From the NCBI GenBank assembly GCA_035582835.1, contig JAYKAV010002109.1, forward strand, positions 620,001 to 684,000: 64,000 nt of DNA. The letters are read 5' to 3'. Position 1 is the first letter of the stretch, and the number at the start of each line of letters is the position of its first letter. This stretch comes from Phoebastria nigripes (Eukaryota; Chordata; Aves; Procellariiformes; Diomedeidae). The notes under the pieces are model-generated. The model searched no databases and was not told the DNA's origin. It saw nothing but the letters and a program-made list of their open reading frames with translations. The position numbers were made by a program, and so were the translations under genes. Shown here in pieces: positions 23,286 through 35,690 of the stretch.

Positions 23286-25735
23286 TTCAGACTGGCCAGG
23301 CAGCTAACGCGCCTTCCCACCCAAAAGCGGGGTTCAGCTTCTGGCTGGCGTCGACTGCTTCTGGGATCCTCGGACATCTGCAGTGCTGCTGCAGGGGACA
23401 GTGGGCTCTGACAGGTGGGAGACTGGGCTCTGAGTCCAAGATCTGTGGATGTTTCACCTCCCCATCTGAAGATTCATGGCCCCAAAGAGGCACCAGATGG
23501 AGCCGCTGGTGGGAATGGTCTCGCCTGCCTTGTCCTACACCTTTGGGATGGAGGGACAGCCACCCAGCTTGGGGAACGCCAGCGGAGCCTGGTCCCTGCC
23601 GACAGCCACAGATACACGCTCCTGCAGCAGAATTGCCACTGTCGGGGATTTCCTCCAATTTTTAGAAACTATCTTTCAATTAAAAAAAGAAAAAAACAAA
23701 AAAACCTACACACACAAACAAAAAAACCAAAGCAATCCCAGTGTCACTGGCATCTCCTTGGCNAGGTGTGGAGGTGTAACATTAGTGTGTGTTTTACAGT
23801 TCGTGAGCTACAGACAGCTGGAAAAATAGTTAACGTTCCTGTTTTACATGCTCCAGCCTGGTTTCGCAGGGAGCAGGTCTAGCAGCTGAACTCTGCCAAA
23901 ACAGGCAACTGCAGGTATTTAACTTAAGAATGAGATTTGGACCATGATGCACCAAGGTCTCTGAGGTTTCTTGACACAGTGGAAATCACAGGGAGGATCT
24001 GGTCTCAGTAGGCTCAGCTTTAGGGAACAGATGAATCTAGTGCTTTGTGGTTTAGAGTATGGCATGGGAAACAGCACAAGTAGGAGCAAATACATGGATT
24101 TTGGGGGTNCTGGACAAGGTTACCTTCTGCCTCCTAGGCTAAGCTACCCCTTGCAGCTGCTAAAATGGGGCATCTGCGAAAAAATAAAGGACAAGATCAA
24201 GGGTAGGTGTGCAGTGTGGAAGGGACGTATCCACCGTCTGGGGCCTTTCTGCGCCCCCAGCTCATGCCCCGGGGTGCACCAAGGCTCCCCGTGCCACTGG
24301 CCACGGGAAAGCAGCCTTGCTCTTCCCAGGGCACCCAGCCTCAGCCCAAACCCGTGCATCCTACGGCGGAGTGGGACACATCCCATCCTGGAAAAAGACA
24401 CCAGCCATTCACGGATCTGCTCAGCCCCCTCTTCCCTACCCCTCCTGCCTCGGACCCCAGGGGGAGGGAGAGGCAGACTTATTTTTTCTTGCCTAAATGA
24501 AGAGCGGGGTAACCCTAAAGTGACCCCAGATGCCTGTGCTGACCTCCTCACCCAGCGAGCCTTCCAGAGCTGCTGTTAACCAAGAGCTCTGCAGCCAAGG
24601 CCAGACACCCAGGAGCCGGGGGTGGCTGGGGGAGGATTAGGAGCCAAAATATCCCGATTCCTCCAGCAGTAACAATGCAGCAAGGACGCAGCCGGCNGCC
24701 GGGCTCCTCCGGACCACGAGTCCCGGGAGCCGTGCCGGGCCTCACCCTGCAGCATCACCGCTGCCTCAGGGCTTGGATGGGGGACGGCTGTGAGGGCAGC
24801 GGACTCTGCGCTAAACACGATGCTTTTTGGCTGGTCAGCCATCTCCAAACATCAGCCAGCTCCAACTTGAAATGCAAAATCCACCCGGCCCCTGGCTCTC
24901 AGGACTGATCAGGCAGGATGGCTGTGCGATTTTTGGTCTAATCCAGTATATAGATCCCCTTAGTGCTGAGGAAGAGGGTAGGGGAGCCTGAGGCACAAGG
25001 CACTTTCTCACCCGCTCCCTGTACCTGTAAGCGATTTATGCTTCTAGAGGTGATGCCCAGCGCAAGGCAGGAGGGAAGCCCAGGGCCACGGTGCTTTGGG
25101 CAGCAGAGTCAGGGGCAGTTCCTTACGGTCTCCTTCAGATGACAGATCCACTGCGGTGGCACTGCGGTCTCAGCTGCTTGTCCCAGTGTTCCTTGTGAGT
25201 CAGGCTGGGGAACTGATCCGGCTGGAAATTGTCCTGGGGGGGGGGAGGGAAAAAGAAAAGAGATTTTATGAGATCAAGTGCCTGAACCAGCTCACAGCTT
25301 GTCTGCTCACTCCTGCTGCTGCTGGGGGAAAAGTAGTAGGTGGGACCAGTGCTTTCAGGAAGAAGCATCTGTCAGACAGATCTGTGCCCTCTGGATTTTA
25401 GCTTTGGCTCCTGCTCTCCTCCTCTGGGCAGTGCTTTCGCAGCCTTCGGTGGAGATGGAGGTGACCTACCTGGTGAACTGCAGATGTTCAGCAGCCTCCG
25501 GCGCAGGCTACGGCGGGGGACGCCTCCAGCCCAGCGTCTTCACGCCTGTCACCGCCGCCAGCCCCGCAAGGACACAGCAAAAGGAGAAGGTGCATGGGGG
25601 GTTGAATTTGTTATTAATATCAAACATATGGGCAAACAACGTTCCTCAAGCAATATCACAGGACCAATCAAAGCCACAGCAAGGACAAACAGCGCAAAAA
25701 GCCCTACAAGGCTTCAAAATGTGGTTTAAAAAAAA
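23286..25735. other. Noncoding sequence with an A-rich tract
   Basis: 23680-23735 is an A-rich simple-sequence stretch with embedded CA words. 25233-25243 is a G run. Three isolated N bases fall in the stretch (23763, 24109, 24697). Open frames are biased and domain-free. No gene, RNA or further repeat family was recognised. Confidence 0.5.
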
Positions 25736-26010
25736 AAACTAAACGAGGAAGCAACGGTATGAATCATGGTGCATTTCAAACAAGAAAGGGATATATTCAA
25801 TTTCCAGTTTATGAAGCCAGTTTTATTTATTTATGATTATGCTCCAGTGTTTAGCTTATATACAAAGTAATGACTCATTTCTGAAGTAGCTACAAGTCAT
25901 ATTTGGAATAGTACATTTCCTCCACGAGGAAATGAGAAAAACCAGTGGTCCTTTCGGTCCCATCATCCGAGCATCAGAGGAGAAAGGTTTGACATTTGCA
26001 TCAGAAGATT
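25736..26010. promoter_or_regulatory. Candidate AT-rich regulatory island
   Basis: About 270 bp of AT-rich sequence containing ttttatttatttatgatta, a TGACTCA AP-1 core near 25872, and further TTTCAAA/ATATTCAA words, bounded by GC-richer DNA. No coding frame is visible. Function is inferred. Confidence 0.3.
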
Positions 26011-27134
26011 TCCCTTGCTGCTGTACCTCCTCGCTGCGGAAACAGCCTGTCCTCCGGGCTAGGAAACTCCTGCGTTGTTAACTAACTGCGCCGGGGAAAA
26101 AATGTGTCAGCAGTAAAGTTTGGCTTCTGAGCATTAAGGCTACAAAGCAGTCCCTCGACACAGCACCAGCCATGCCATAAACGGGGCATAATAGAGATTT
26201 CAGGGTGGAGCAGGCAGGTTTTGCTAGAGTGGACCAAATCCGCAGCCTCTCTTGGGCCGGGGTCTGCACCAGGCAGCTTACGGTGCTGGGCTGTCCGCGT
26301 TGGCACAGCGCGAACGGGAACGTGCCCCATCGCTGCCCCGTGTTCGGGTTCACACATGACACACGCTCCAGTGCTTCGCTGCCCTGCAGCCTCAATGCGG
26401 TCCTTGTCTACAGGTTTTTGAATTTGCCCCTTTGGTTGCAACAATTAATCACATGATTTTCCTGCCAATTAAGCTTCTCCATTACGAAAAATAATATTTT
26501 AATGAAAAAAAACTAGGTCCTGTCACAAATGATTTTTCCCCGCTCTGTGCCACAGCCCAAGGCCCAGTGCATGTCCCGGGGCGATGTGATTCACTGGGCT
26601 GAGCCCTCTCAGCCTTGTTTCCACCTCTTTTACCGTCTCTGTACCATGGCCCGCACGCCCCAGATGGCAGGAGGACATGGCAGCAAGGACATCACAGCAC
26701 AGACTGCTGAGCCACCCCAGCAAGCATTGGTTTTCCTTTTTATTTTTTGCCCAAATGCAAAGCAAGGGAGCCAGCAGCACTATCCCCCCCTATGCCAGCA
26801 TCCCCATCAGCGACGACCCAGGGCAGGGAGGTGGGCTCAGAGACCCTGAGCACGGCTCAGCCCGCTCTCCACCACGGGGCATCACCAGGAGGCTGCAGAA
26901 GAGTCCGTGCTCCCACCCCACCTTGGCCGGGTCCCAGCTCCGGGGGTCCNGGTGGCCCAGAGCCCCTCGCCCCAGGGTGGGAGGGAGCCGTGCGAAGCCT
27001 CTGGAGGAAGCGCAATCAGGCTGCTATTTAAGGCCTATTATCTCAGCTCTGCTACAGGCTTCCTGATAATTCCCTGAATTAGCCGGGCAGCTTTGTTCTC
27101 GAGTGTTTTTGTCAGATATCTTGGACTACACCGT
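26011..27134. other. Noncoding sequence, mixed composition
   Basis: A compact AT-rich patch at 26440-26520 carries CAATTAATCA and ATAATATTTTAAT words that would suit homeodomain factors. The rest is GC-rich with one N at 26950. No gene was recognised. Confidence 0.45.
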
Positions 27135-27175
27135 GGGGAAGGGGGGTGGGACGGGATGGGGCTGGGGGGGGTGGG
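27135..27175 (+). repeat. G-quadruplex-prone G-run cluster
   Basis: The plus strand carries seven runs of three to eight G within 41 bases, with loops of one or two bases (aa, t, ac, at, ct, t). This fits intramolecular G-quadruplex formation better than any other segment in the window. Confidence 0.85.
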
Positions 27176-27574
27176 CAGTGACAGGCACCGCTGCTGCATG
27201 TTTACAAGTTCCCAGGCAGGAACTACAAGGCTAATTAATTTCTCATTAAGGAAGAAGTTGAAGGATAAAGAAGCATAAACCAGAGCTTTGGGAGATGCTG
27301 TGGAGTCCAAAGACATGCGTACATGTCTTTCCCTTTCATCCATGAGAATGAGGCCCCTTTCACACAGCAAACACCTTGTTTTCTGGTTCTCCCTTTTATC
27401 ACGAACTGCCTTCCCGGAGACCTNTTCACCACCTGCATTAGGGGCTGTGCGGCAGGGCAAACCCTGAATCACCACAGCCCCACAGGTCAGGCAAAACCAA
27501 GGGATTTCTGGAAAAAGCTTGGTCAGAGTCCCAGGGGGACATGGTGACAGTAGCTGTGATCCCATCCTGGAATT
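27176..27574. other. Noncoding sequence
   Basis: Contains a short AT-rich word cluster (ggctaattaatttctcatta) near 27228-27247 and an N at 27424. No gene or RNA was recognised. The last part may already be diverged CR1. Confidence 0.4.
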
Positions 27575-27733
27575 CCCAGGATGGATTCCCATGCCTGGAA
27601 ACATTCAAGGTCAGGTTGGACAGGGCTCTGAGCAACCTGATCTAGTTGAGGATGTCCCTGCTCATTGCAGGGGGTTGGACTAGATGACCTTTAAAGGTCC
27701 CTTCCAACCCAAACCATTCTACGATTCTACGAT
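27575..27733 (+). mobile_element. CR1 LINE 3' end (avian type)
   Basis: The 3' end is nearly textbook. It has ggttggacagggctctgagc, then aacctgatctagttga, gggggttggactagatgacc, tttaaaggtcccttccaacc, and finally two terminal 8-bp repeats ATTCTACG (27716-27723 and 27724-27731) plus AT. The copy is strongly 5'-truncated; its 5' boundary is approximate. It has no coding capacity. Confidence 0.95.
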
Positions 27734-28589
27734 CCACATCTCGGGCACTGCTGCAGCTGCATCCATCCCTGGCCATGGCCAGAGCAAGGCTTCACCCAGC
27801 CCCATCCTCCTCTGCTGCAACACCTGAAACAGAGGGTACCACGAGAAAAAAAGCTGGTATTGCTGCTCCACCCCTGCAGAGAGCCGGGGACGAGCTGGGG
27901 ACCCTTCCCAGGCAGTGTCATCCTGGTCTCTGCCGCTGTTATAAAGATGGAAGAGCTCCGTGAACCTTGCACGACTTTCACGAGAAGTATCTGTTCGGGT
28001 TTGCACTTGAGTCCCCCCGTGCCATACTTGTCCCTTGGGGGCTGTGCTGACCCCGGGGTGGTTTTCTTGGGTGAGCTGGGGTGTCTTGCAAGGGCACTGG
28101 CAAAGGGGGAGGGAAATGACTCAAGTAGAAGCAGGTACATCCTGTTGCTGGACGGGGAAAATTTGGGTGCTAAAACAGCACCCAGAGGTCTTGAAGTCTG
28201 GATCTCATTTTAGGTGAGATCATTTTACGGCCTCACGGGAAGATCAAAGCCCAGGGTGAGCAGACCTCAGCCCCCTCCCGCCAGCCACGGGACCTGGTCA
28301 GGCCACCACGAGCTGCACCGCAAGCAGCCTCCAAAGCCGGTGCAAGGGATGGGCCACCCGGCAGGCAGCAAACCCCCAACCCACCCAGCCCCAGGGGCTG
28401 GCCCCTGCCCCTGCCCAAGCCGACCACCCCATCTTGTCCGGGAAAACAGAAACTCTTTGCCAAGGTTTTATTTCGCCTTTCTGTTGCAAATCCTCCATAA
28501 ACAACCCAGGACCACCGCCTGGCTCCTCTGATGTGGCTGGAGGCCGTGGGCTGACACAAGCGTTTCAGCGAGGCATCTTTCTTCTAGAT
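27734..28589. other. Noncoding sequence
   Basis: Mixed to GC-rich sequence. Open frames are short and biased. No recognisable exon, repeat or RNA gene. Confidence 0.5.
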
Positions 28590-28770
28590 GGGATTTGCCT
28601 CACNCTATAGATTTTAAGTACTGCGAAAACTGGCCCATTTTGCCATGTTCAACAGACTGTGTACTTTATAAGATACCTTGTCTCAAGCACATTAACTAAG
28701 CAAACATTACATTTTATCAAGCAAATAACGAATGAGAGGATAATGGCTGTATGTTTCTTACCTACACTTC
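28590..28770. promoter_or_regulatory. Candidate AT-rich regulatory island
   Basis: A 180-bp AT-rich, non-repetitive segment with cattaactaag, acattttatcaag and gcaaataacgaat words, in GC-rich surroundings. One N lies at 28604. The call is by composition only. Confidence 0.25.
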
Positions 28771-29215
28771 TTGGAACACGAGGGAGGAAAGCGGTTGTTT
28801 CCTGAAGACGGCAGGGTCGTGAGGAGCTGTTGGCGGCAGAGGTCTCCCAGGACCATGATGGGGACGGTGGCCATGGGAGCACTGGGGAGCCCCCGGCTGC
28901 CCGGTGGGGTGGAGTAGCATCCATCTGCAGGGCTGGGGGGCTGCCCGGCAAGATGGGGTGCAGCCAGCACTGAGCAGAAGGGAGGACTACGGGGCTTTCT
29001 CCTTCCCATCGGCCCCAGCCCCCGAAGTTCACAAGCGCATATGCAGAACTCGTGAAACAATTTCTTCTCTCTCACTTACAGAAGGTTTTTTTTCCCCAGC
29101 TTGGATTTTTTTTTTCCCCAGCTTGGAATTCAGTTAGCTGCAGTTTTCATGCACGAAGTGCCTGAATTGGCCAGAGTTAGGAGAGGTCCAGCCCTTCCCC
29201 GCTCCCCCAAGGTGC
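28771..29215. other. GC-rich noncoding sequence
   Basis: Biased open frames only. It ends in the short T-rich tandem duplication at 29086-29127. Confidence 0.5.
29086..29127. repeat. 20-22-bp tandem duplication with T runs
   Basis: Two adjacent units consist of a T run (eight, then ten T) followed by ccccagcttgga: 29086-29105 and 29106-29127. Outside the T-run length difference they are identical. Confidence 0.95.
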
Positions 29216-29570
29216 TGAGGGAAATCACACAGTTCATTTTTTCTGGCTGCAGAATGCCTTTTCCTTTGCATTCTTCATCTCTCAGGTACTTAATCACCAT
29301 GTTTCCTATTCACATGTCTGGTCATTTCACTTGTGTCAGGGCTCCTTAACTAGGAAATATCAAGATGTTTTCACCCTAGAAAGCTGAGAAGCATATAATT
29401 AGCCACCCAGGTAATAAATTACCTGTGCTGGCGACAGCCCACTGGGGCAACCTTTATTCTCCATCTCATCCTATTATGCTGAGCCAATTTAGCACATCTG
29501 TAGTTGTTTTAAAATAGTAATTTAGATGGAATCATAGCAAAAGGAAGCTTATTAACAACTTGGCTGCCAA
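29216..29570. promoter_or_regulatory. Candidate regulatory island with an 18-bp palindrome
   Basis: About 350 bp of AT-rich complex sequence. At 29408-29425 an 8-bp perfect inverted repeat (caggtaat / attacctg, 2-nt spacer) joins two CAGGTA E-box-like words of the kind bound by ZEB/Snail factors around a TAATAAATTA core. Other words include catataattagcc and ttaaaatagtaattta. No coding frame. Confidence 0.35.
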
Positions 29571-32500
29571 GAGAAAGATGGAAGGAACACAGGGTGCCAT
29601 GGAGGGAGATGTTTGTCCCTGGCTGGAGGACAACGCTTCAGGGGAAGACAAGTCTTGCTGGTGCCTCCAGCCCCTTTGCTTGGAGCGCAGCATGGGAGCA
29701 GGGAAGCTCCCCGCTCCAGCCCGCCCTGCAGCCCCCAGACAAGAGCCGCTGTTGTACCCCAACAGCCAGGGCTGGGGGACCTGCCACAATGCTGGGGTGG
29801 GGAACCGCACAGGCACTTGGCCATCGCATGACCCATGTCTTCTGCACGTGGGAGAGGACCAGGGGATGCCAGCTCCCTCAACCATTGCATTGCTGAGCCC
29901 TGGACAGCCCCGTGACCCCCCCACAGCCCCCATCACCCTCGCTGGCTTACCATGAGGATGAATGCAGGACAGCGATGATATTTAGCTGGTGAGGTTTCCC
30001 AAGGTCCACAGCTGGCAGAGCTGTTCCCCAAGGCTGTTAGTGCATGGTCCTCAGCTGCAGGACCTCAGGGCTCTGCTCCTTCGGAGACCTTCCAAGCCTG
30101 GCACTGCTGTGTGGGGCACCAGGCTCTGCAGGTGAGAATTGCAGTGGGCAGCTGAGACCTCAGGCCACTGGCCAACTACAAAACACCAAGAGCAACTGCT
30201 GGGAAGAAAAGAGCAGCTCCAGCCTGGAGGGAGAAGAGAGAGAATTAATATCAGTGTATGTGTAAATAAAAGCAGCCAGTTTCTGCCTCCATGCTGCAGA
30301 GCTGTAATCCCAGTGCAACCATCTAGGTGAATGTTTGTAATGAGATCACGTTCTCCAAGCTCCCATGTAACAGCCTCAAACACAGAATCACTGAAGTGCA
30401 TTCAGCAGGGCCAGTGTCTGCTCAGATGGACACTTTGTCAGCCAGCACCCTTACCTAATGCACCCTGTGCATCATTTGGGCGAGACTTGCTTTGACTGTT
30501 CCGTCATGATCAACAGGAGGGTTTGCTCAGCCGAAGCTCAGGTTCCCAGCACTGGCCACTGATGCCAAGTGCAAACCAAAGGTTTTGTGCCTTGGCACCA
30601 TCTGCTGAGTAAATGAACCGTTGATTTCACCAAGCAAGCCTCACCTCCTTCCTCCTCACTCTCTTCACTATCCATCATCCAAGCCNTGTGTTAGACACCC
30701 TCCGTCTTTGTTGCGATGGCCAGGACTCTCTCGAGAGCTGTGCAAGAGCTCTCCACTTCAGAGAGGAACGAGTGTGCTGCTGTGAATCTTCCTCATACCA
30801 CCTTCAGTTTGAAATTCATTCCCTCCCCATGCTGCTATGGGGCATTTCACGGTTATGGTAGGATGAGGGGGAACACACATCATTTTTTAGCCTACAATAA
30901 AAGACAGAAGAGCCCTCAGCTCCACTTTGAATCCCAAGCAGATGTTCATCTGGACATCACCACCCTCATGTGCACCTGCACCAGTGAACGAAGTGGGCTA
31001 GAGACATTTCTTTGGCTCTGAGGCCCCTTCCACTGCTCAGCCCATCCACAAGCAGCTGAGCTCTCATCCTCCTGAGCAAGGTGACTGCATCCGACTCCTT
31101 TGGGAATGCGCTTGCCCCTGAGCTGTGCCTGTACAGAGCCTGGGGTTTCCTCACCGGTGGGGTGAGCTGGACATGGAGACAACACNACCATGGCAGAGGG
31201 CCATGGGCCAGTACCCTGGGGCTGTTGATGCAGCCGGAGCACCCAGGTCTCTCGGAGACTTGTGAAGTGCCCGTGCTTTCTCTAAGCAGAGGGGCTGCAG
31301 CCACTTTTGCAGCTGAGACCCACGAAGCTCAGGGCCTGGTCAAGGGCAGCAGGATGTGGAAAAGCAGNTCTGGCAGTGGGACTGCTGCCCGCCCGCACAC
31401 CAGTCCATCCAGGGGCACTGGGAGCATTGGAAAACACGTCCGAGTCCCCCCTCCTGCCTCCCTGCCCGCACGCGGCTGGCTCCAGCCAGGCCCCCTGGTA
31501 GGAGAGCTCAGGGACCCTGCAAGAGGCTGTTCCCGTGGCCCTTTTCCAACAGGACAGTTAATCCTAGCCCGACTCCTTGCAACAAGGACCAAAACCCACA
31601 TGAAAGAGTCTATTTTTCCAATTTCCTTCCTCATCTGGCAGCCTGGAGAGCACATCTACTTTGAATAAAGCATCCTGGCATTTCCCCTGCCATCACCTAA
31701 CCACTGATTGCTGCTTCAGCTCCCTCCCTGCCTCTGCTTGCTGCTGCTGGAAGCTCACCTGTGCAGGAGGACCTGGCCTGGACCAGCATTAGCCCTTCCA
31801 AATAAATGGGCTATCAGTCACTGCTCAGAGCAGGCAGGGCTCTGAACTTCCTGCATCCTCCCAAGGCCACATACTGTTGCTTTTTCTTCTTCAAAACCAA
31901 ACCTTAGCATCTTTTAGTAAACAAGGAATAAAAAGGATTTGCAAAATATTTCACTGTAGCCCTCTCCAGAGCACTGCTATAAGTTGGCATAGCCTGGCCA
32001 CTGCTGCAGATTACTTTTATAAAAGGATCCCCCATGCCATGGAAATTGGATCATCCCCAGGTGGTAGCCTGAGCATGAACTGGTTCCTGGCTTGCTGGGA
32101 CACTCAAGCTTAGGGAGAGCTTGGAGGTTGTGAGGGTGAGCAGCAGATTTGCCTAAAAAAGGCAGAGCAAAGCACATGAGAGGAAGCTGTTCCCTGCAGT
32201 TTTATTTTTCCTTTCTTATTTCTTATTTACACAGGTTTTTCGAGCTCCGCTCTCATATTTTTGCCCTTTGCAAATGGAAAAGAGTAACACAACATGCCAA
32301 AGTCCTGACCCTGAATAACTACGTGCAATATCCCTCTATATCAACTCACCAAGCCCGTATCCAGTTAATCAGCTCCTGGAAAACCAGGTCACACACAAAC
32401 ATCTACTCTTTAGGCTCCAAAGAAGATTTTTTTCATACATTTAGAGGCCACCAATGCCTCTCCCATTTAATTCAGATGCCTTGGCTGCGTGCGTATCTGC

Positions 32501-32885
32501 GGAGCGAGGCCCCGTGCAGAGGACAAGCCATGTCTGAAGCCTCCAGAAGTTCACCTCCATCCCAGAGGTGCCCGTCTTACAGACTGGCACTCCCATTCTC
32601 TCCTCTGGCCAGATGGCTCACTGCAGCAGACTGTTGTCAAATTACCACTTTTCTGGAACTGCTCAATGTATCATTTGCCTTATGCTTTCATTGAACGGAT
32701 CATTGACCCCACTTTTTCCTCATTGTCTTTGATTATCTGAGGACATCCCATTCGCTGCCTCATACAGAGTTCCCAAGAGGATCCCACCCCTTCCATGCAT
32801 AAAACCAAAGCAAACATCCTCTCATTTTTCAGAAGTCTGGATCCGTCCCTCTGACGAATCATTCCTCTGTATCCACATTTCACTA
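29571..32885. other. Noncoding sequence, no gene recognised
   Basis: More than 3 kb without a convincing exon, repeat family or RNA gene. Open frames such as the 195-codon one beginning at 31081 are biased and domain-free. A perfect 12-bp palindrome (cttttataaaag) lies near 32014-32025 and holds a TATA-box-like word, but there is no other promoter support. N bases lie at 30686, 31186 and 31369. Confidence 0.5.
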
Positions 32886-33230
32886 ATGGATGGGGAGTGG
32901 AGGAATGGTTGTGGGTTTAGTCAACTGTAGATTCATGAAAACAGGAAAAAAAAAATCTACTTGACTCAAACATTAGTTAGCAAATCAAATTACTCTCCAC
33001 TTCATCTATATTATTTAGGCTTAATTGTATTACTGGGGCTGTAATATAGTGAAAATACAATTATTGGCAGAGAGATTGCAAGAATGGCATCTTTAGGAAA
33101 GCAGGAAGAAAGGGCGCTTGGCTGGTATTGATGAAGAAGGGGCTGAGAGCTACCCGGTGCCGAGACAAAGACTTTCCTCCTGCAGGGATTCCAGTTCATA
33201 TCCTAAATTAGGTTGCAGCTGATGCGAGCT
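32886..33230. promoter_or_regulatory. Candidate regulatory island with a SOX-type inverted repeat
   Basis: An AT-rich island containing a perfect 10-bp inverted repeat: taattgtatt (33022-33031) and aatacaatta (33054-33063), separated by 22 nt. Each arm contains the ATTGT/ACAAT core of SOX factors next to TAATT. A 10-A run lies near 32945. No coding frame. Confidence 0.35.
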
Positions 33231-33779
33231 GAAGGCTCTCCCTAGTCACCAGGTTTTATTTGATATTACTAAGCTGCTGCACAGCCCCCAGTGATTTGGA
33301 TGCTGCAGAGGACCCGTGTGAGGACGGGGTTTGTCTGACCCGTCGGAGGCTCTATCGAACACCTCACTTACCCTGCCAATAAACATCCTGCTCTTTTACA
33401 GCGTGCCGAGGACCAGGAAGCGCGCCGATCACTCTTCCACGTACAGCTATTGAGCGTACCATTGATTTTACCATCCTAAGCACCATCGCACAAACCTTTC
33501 TGTCTGCACAGTCATTACCCCAGGGGACAGTCTTCGTTACTTACCGCGGCTCCGATGCCAGCAAGCCCAGGGCTGGTTCCGGCTCCTCCTGCAGTTACCC
33601 ATGGGATTGGCACGCTCCGTGCCATCTCAATGAACAAACCGCCTGCCAAGGAGCAACATGGGTTTACAATGGAAAAGGGTTTTGGCCCTCGGACCTGCCC
33701 AACACGGCGCTTGCGGCAGTGCCTGCGAGGCTCTGCTAAAGTCAGAAGAGAATTTCCTCTTCAGAAGTTTAAAGACAAG
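33231..33779. other. Noncoding sequence
   Basis: Mixed composition with no recognisable exon, repeat or RNA gene. Confidence 0.45.
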
Positions 33780-34045
33780 TAAGACTCAGAATAATTAAAA
33801 TCCCTTCTGCAATGCCATTAAATATAAATACAAATGGTGTTAATATCTCTGGTTACTACGAGAGCATTCCCAAGCACCCTCTAATTGTCTAATTAAATCA
33901 CTAAGGGCTTAGGTTAGTGACAACGTAATCCTTAATGGTGCCTTGCTTGTACATTTATATAAGGTACTGTACAAGGTGGTTGTTTATCTAATTAATCCCC
34001 AGGGTCAGATTCAGAGCTGGTGTGCAAGGTAAGGTAATTTAGGTC
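33780..34045. promoter_or_regulatory. Candidate homeodomain-rich regulatory element
   Basis: Contains TAATTG (33882-33887), TAATTA (33890-33895), a TAATTAATCC compound word (33989-33998) and further ATTAAA words in about 260 bp of complex AT-rich sequence. TAATTAATCC joins a general homeodomain core to a K50-type (OTX/PITX-like) core. Not repetitive and not coding. Confidence 0.4.
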
Positions 34046-35690
34046 CCTTGCATTTTGTCAGGTTTGCTCAGACCTACTTACACCCATTTGCTGCACCGAA
34101 GGAGGCGAAGCGATGCAGCACACGTGCCGTGGATCGGGAGGGCAGCCTCAGAGCACGTTCAAGGAGGAGAGATGTCACCTTCTCTGCCCCGCTCTCATCC
34201 AGGCGTTCCCCTTCTCCAGGCTGCTGCTGTCCTTGCAACGGGCCAGCGCCCGGCTGGTCTGCAAGGGGACGGGGNGAGCAGCACATGGTGCAGATCGGGG
34301 CAGATGTCCTAAGCCAAAGGAGGGGTTGAGGGGTCACAGGCCCATCTCAGGAGCCTGTCACCCGCTGCCTTGCTGCATGGACAGAGCATGCCACGCTACA
34401 TTGCTCTTGCGCATGATCGTGATCGGGGATAGATGGAGAACTTTGTGCTGCAGGACAGTTGAGAGCAAGAGCAGATACTGTCTTCCAGAATGAGCTGGAG
34501 AGGATGAAGCTGCTCCTGCCCACATCCCCTCCTCCCATGGCAGGACCCCAGGGTTGCCTGAGCCCCAACCCCGGAGAGCACGGGGCCAGGAGGGGGCACC
34601 GGAGGAGGAGGAGGAGAGCCCCTCGCTGCCTCCCCGGCCACGGGCAGCGCACAGGCAGGGAGCAGGGCTCGGCAGAGCTGCCGCAGTNCTGTGGCTGCTC
34701 CAGGGGTGAGGTGAGATTTAAAGAGCAGACGGGAGCGGAGGGCAGAGGAACGTCCGAGACCAGCGCCCTGCCCCGCTTTGAAGCGTGCCAGCTCCGGTTG
34801 CTCCCGCTCCCAAACACCCCTCTCACCAGATGAAGGGAGGCTCTAATGCCACTCATCACAAATGCCAAAAGAGAAGCAACTTTTCTTTTATTTCCCTCCC
34901 TTTGAAATTATGATTTCCACCCCCCTTCTAATGTTGGATCAGACAACGTTTTTATCGCTTTGGATAGTAACCGTTCGGTCTGAATTCCTGGGCAGGCTGT
35001 CAAGTTGTCACAGATCGTCCATGTGCAGCGAGTGGATGGTGCTCCATTGTCCACAAATCAGGAACAGATGTGAACATCCTGACAGCCACGGGCTCCTGCT
35101 GCAGCCTGCCGCCACCGAAATAAAAGAGAAGCCGAACTCCCAGAGCCATGGCGATTGCTTCCCCCCCCTTCCCCACCCCATTTCTCACAATGAAATATGC
35201 AAAATGTTAAGAACAATGGGCACATTATGAATAAAGATGTGCAGCTGGGCAAATAATAGCCCCTTCCCAATCGATGCCAGCCTTGACCCCCAAATCATCC
35301 CCAAACTGGGCTGGCAGCCCTGCTGGAAAACCCTCCCCAGAAGAGGGGAAGGGAAGCTCCTTCCCCCCATACCCTCCTAGGTAAAGGGCAGTACTTCCAG
35401 CACATGCATATAACATGTCCTAATCCTAGCTGAATCCTGGGAGCTGCTATAACAAATTTAACAAACAAGCCCGGCACGATGCTGCTAGCTTCACTCATGA
35501 GAAGTAACTTATGGTCCCAGAAGCCCTGCTAGGAGACCTTTAAGAAGACTAGTTCAAACGTCTGGCCCTATCCAGCATGAGTCACCAATTCCAAACTTGG
35601 CCCGATATAAATGTAGCTCCGCCGATGCTTTTAAGAGCTGCGGTGCCAGGGCTGCGTCTTCATTTCCACGGTCAGGGGTGTATAATTCCC
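34046..35690. other. Noncoding sequence, mostly GC-rich
   Basis: 34560-34640 has GGA triplet runs. N bases lie at 34275 and 34688. 35185-35240 is AT-rich with an octamer-like atatgcaaaatg. Open frames are biased, and no gene was recognised. Confidence 0.5.

Noticed and set aside
32014..32025. TATA-box-like palindrome cttttataaaag
   Set aside because: No initiator, CpG island or downstream exon supports a promoter.
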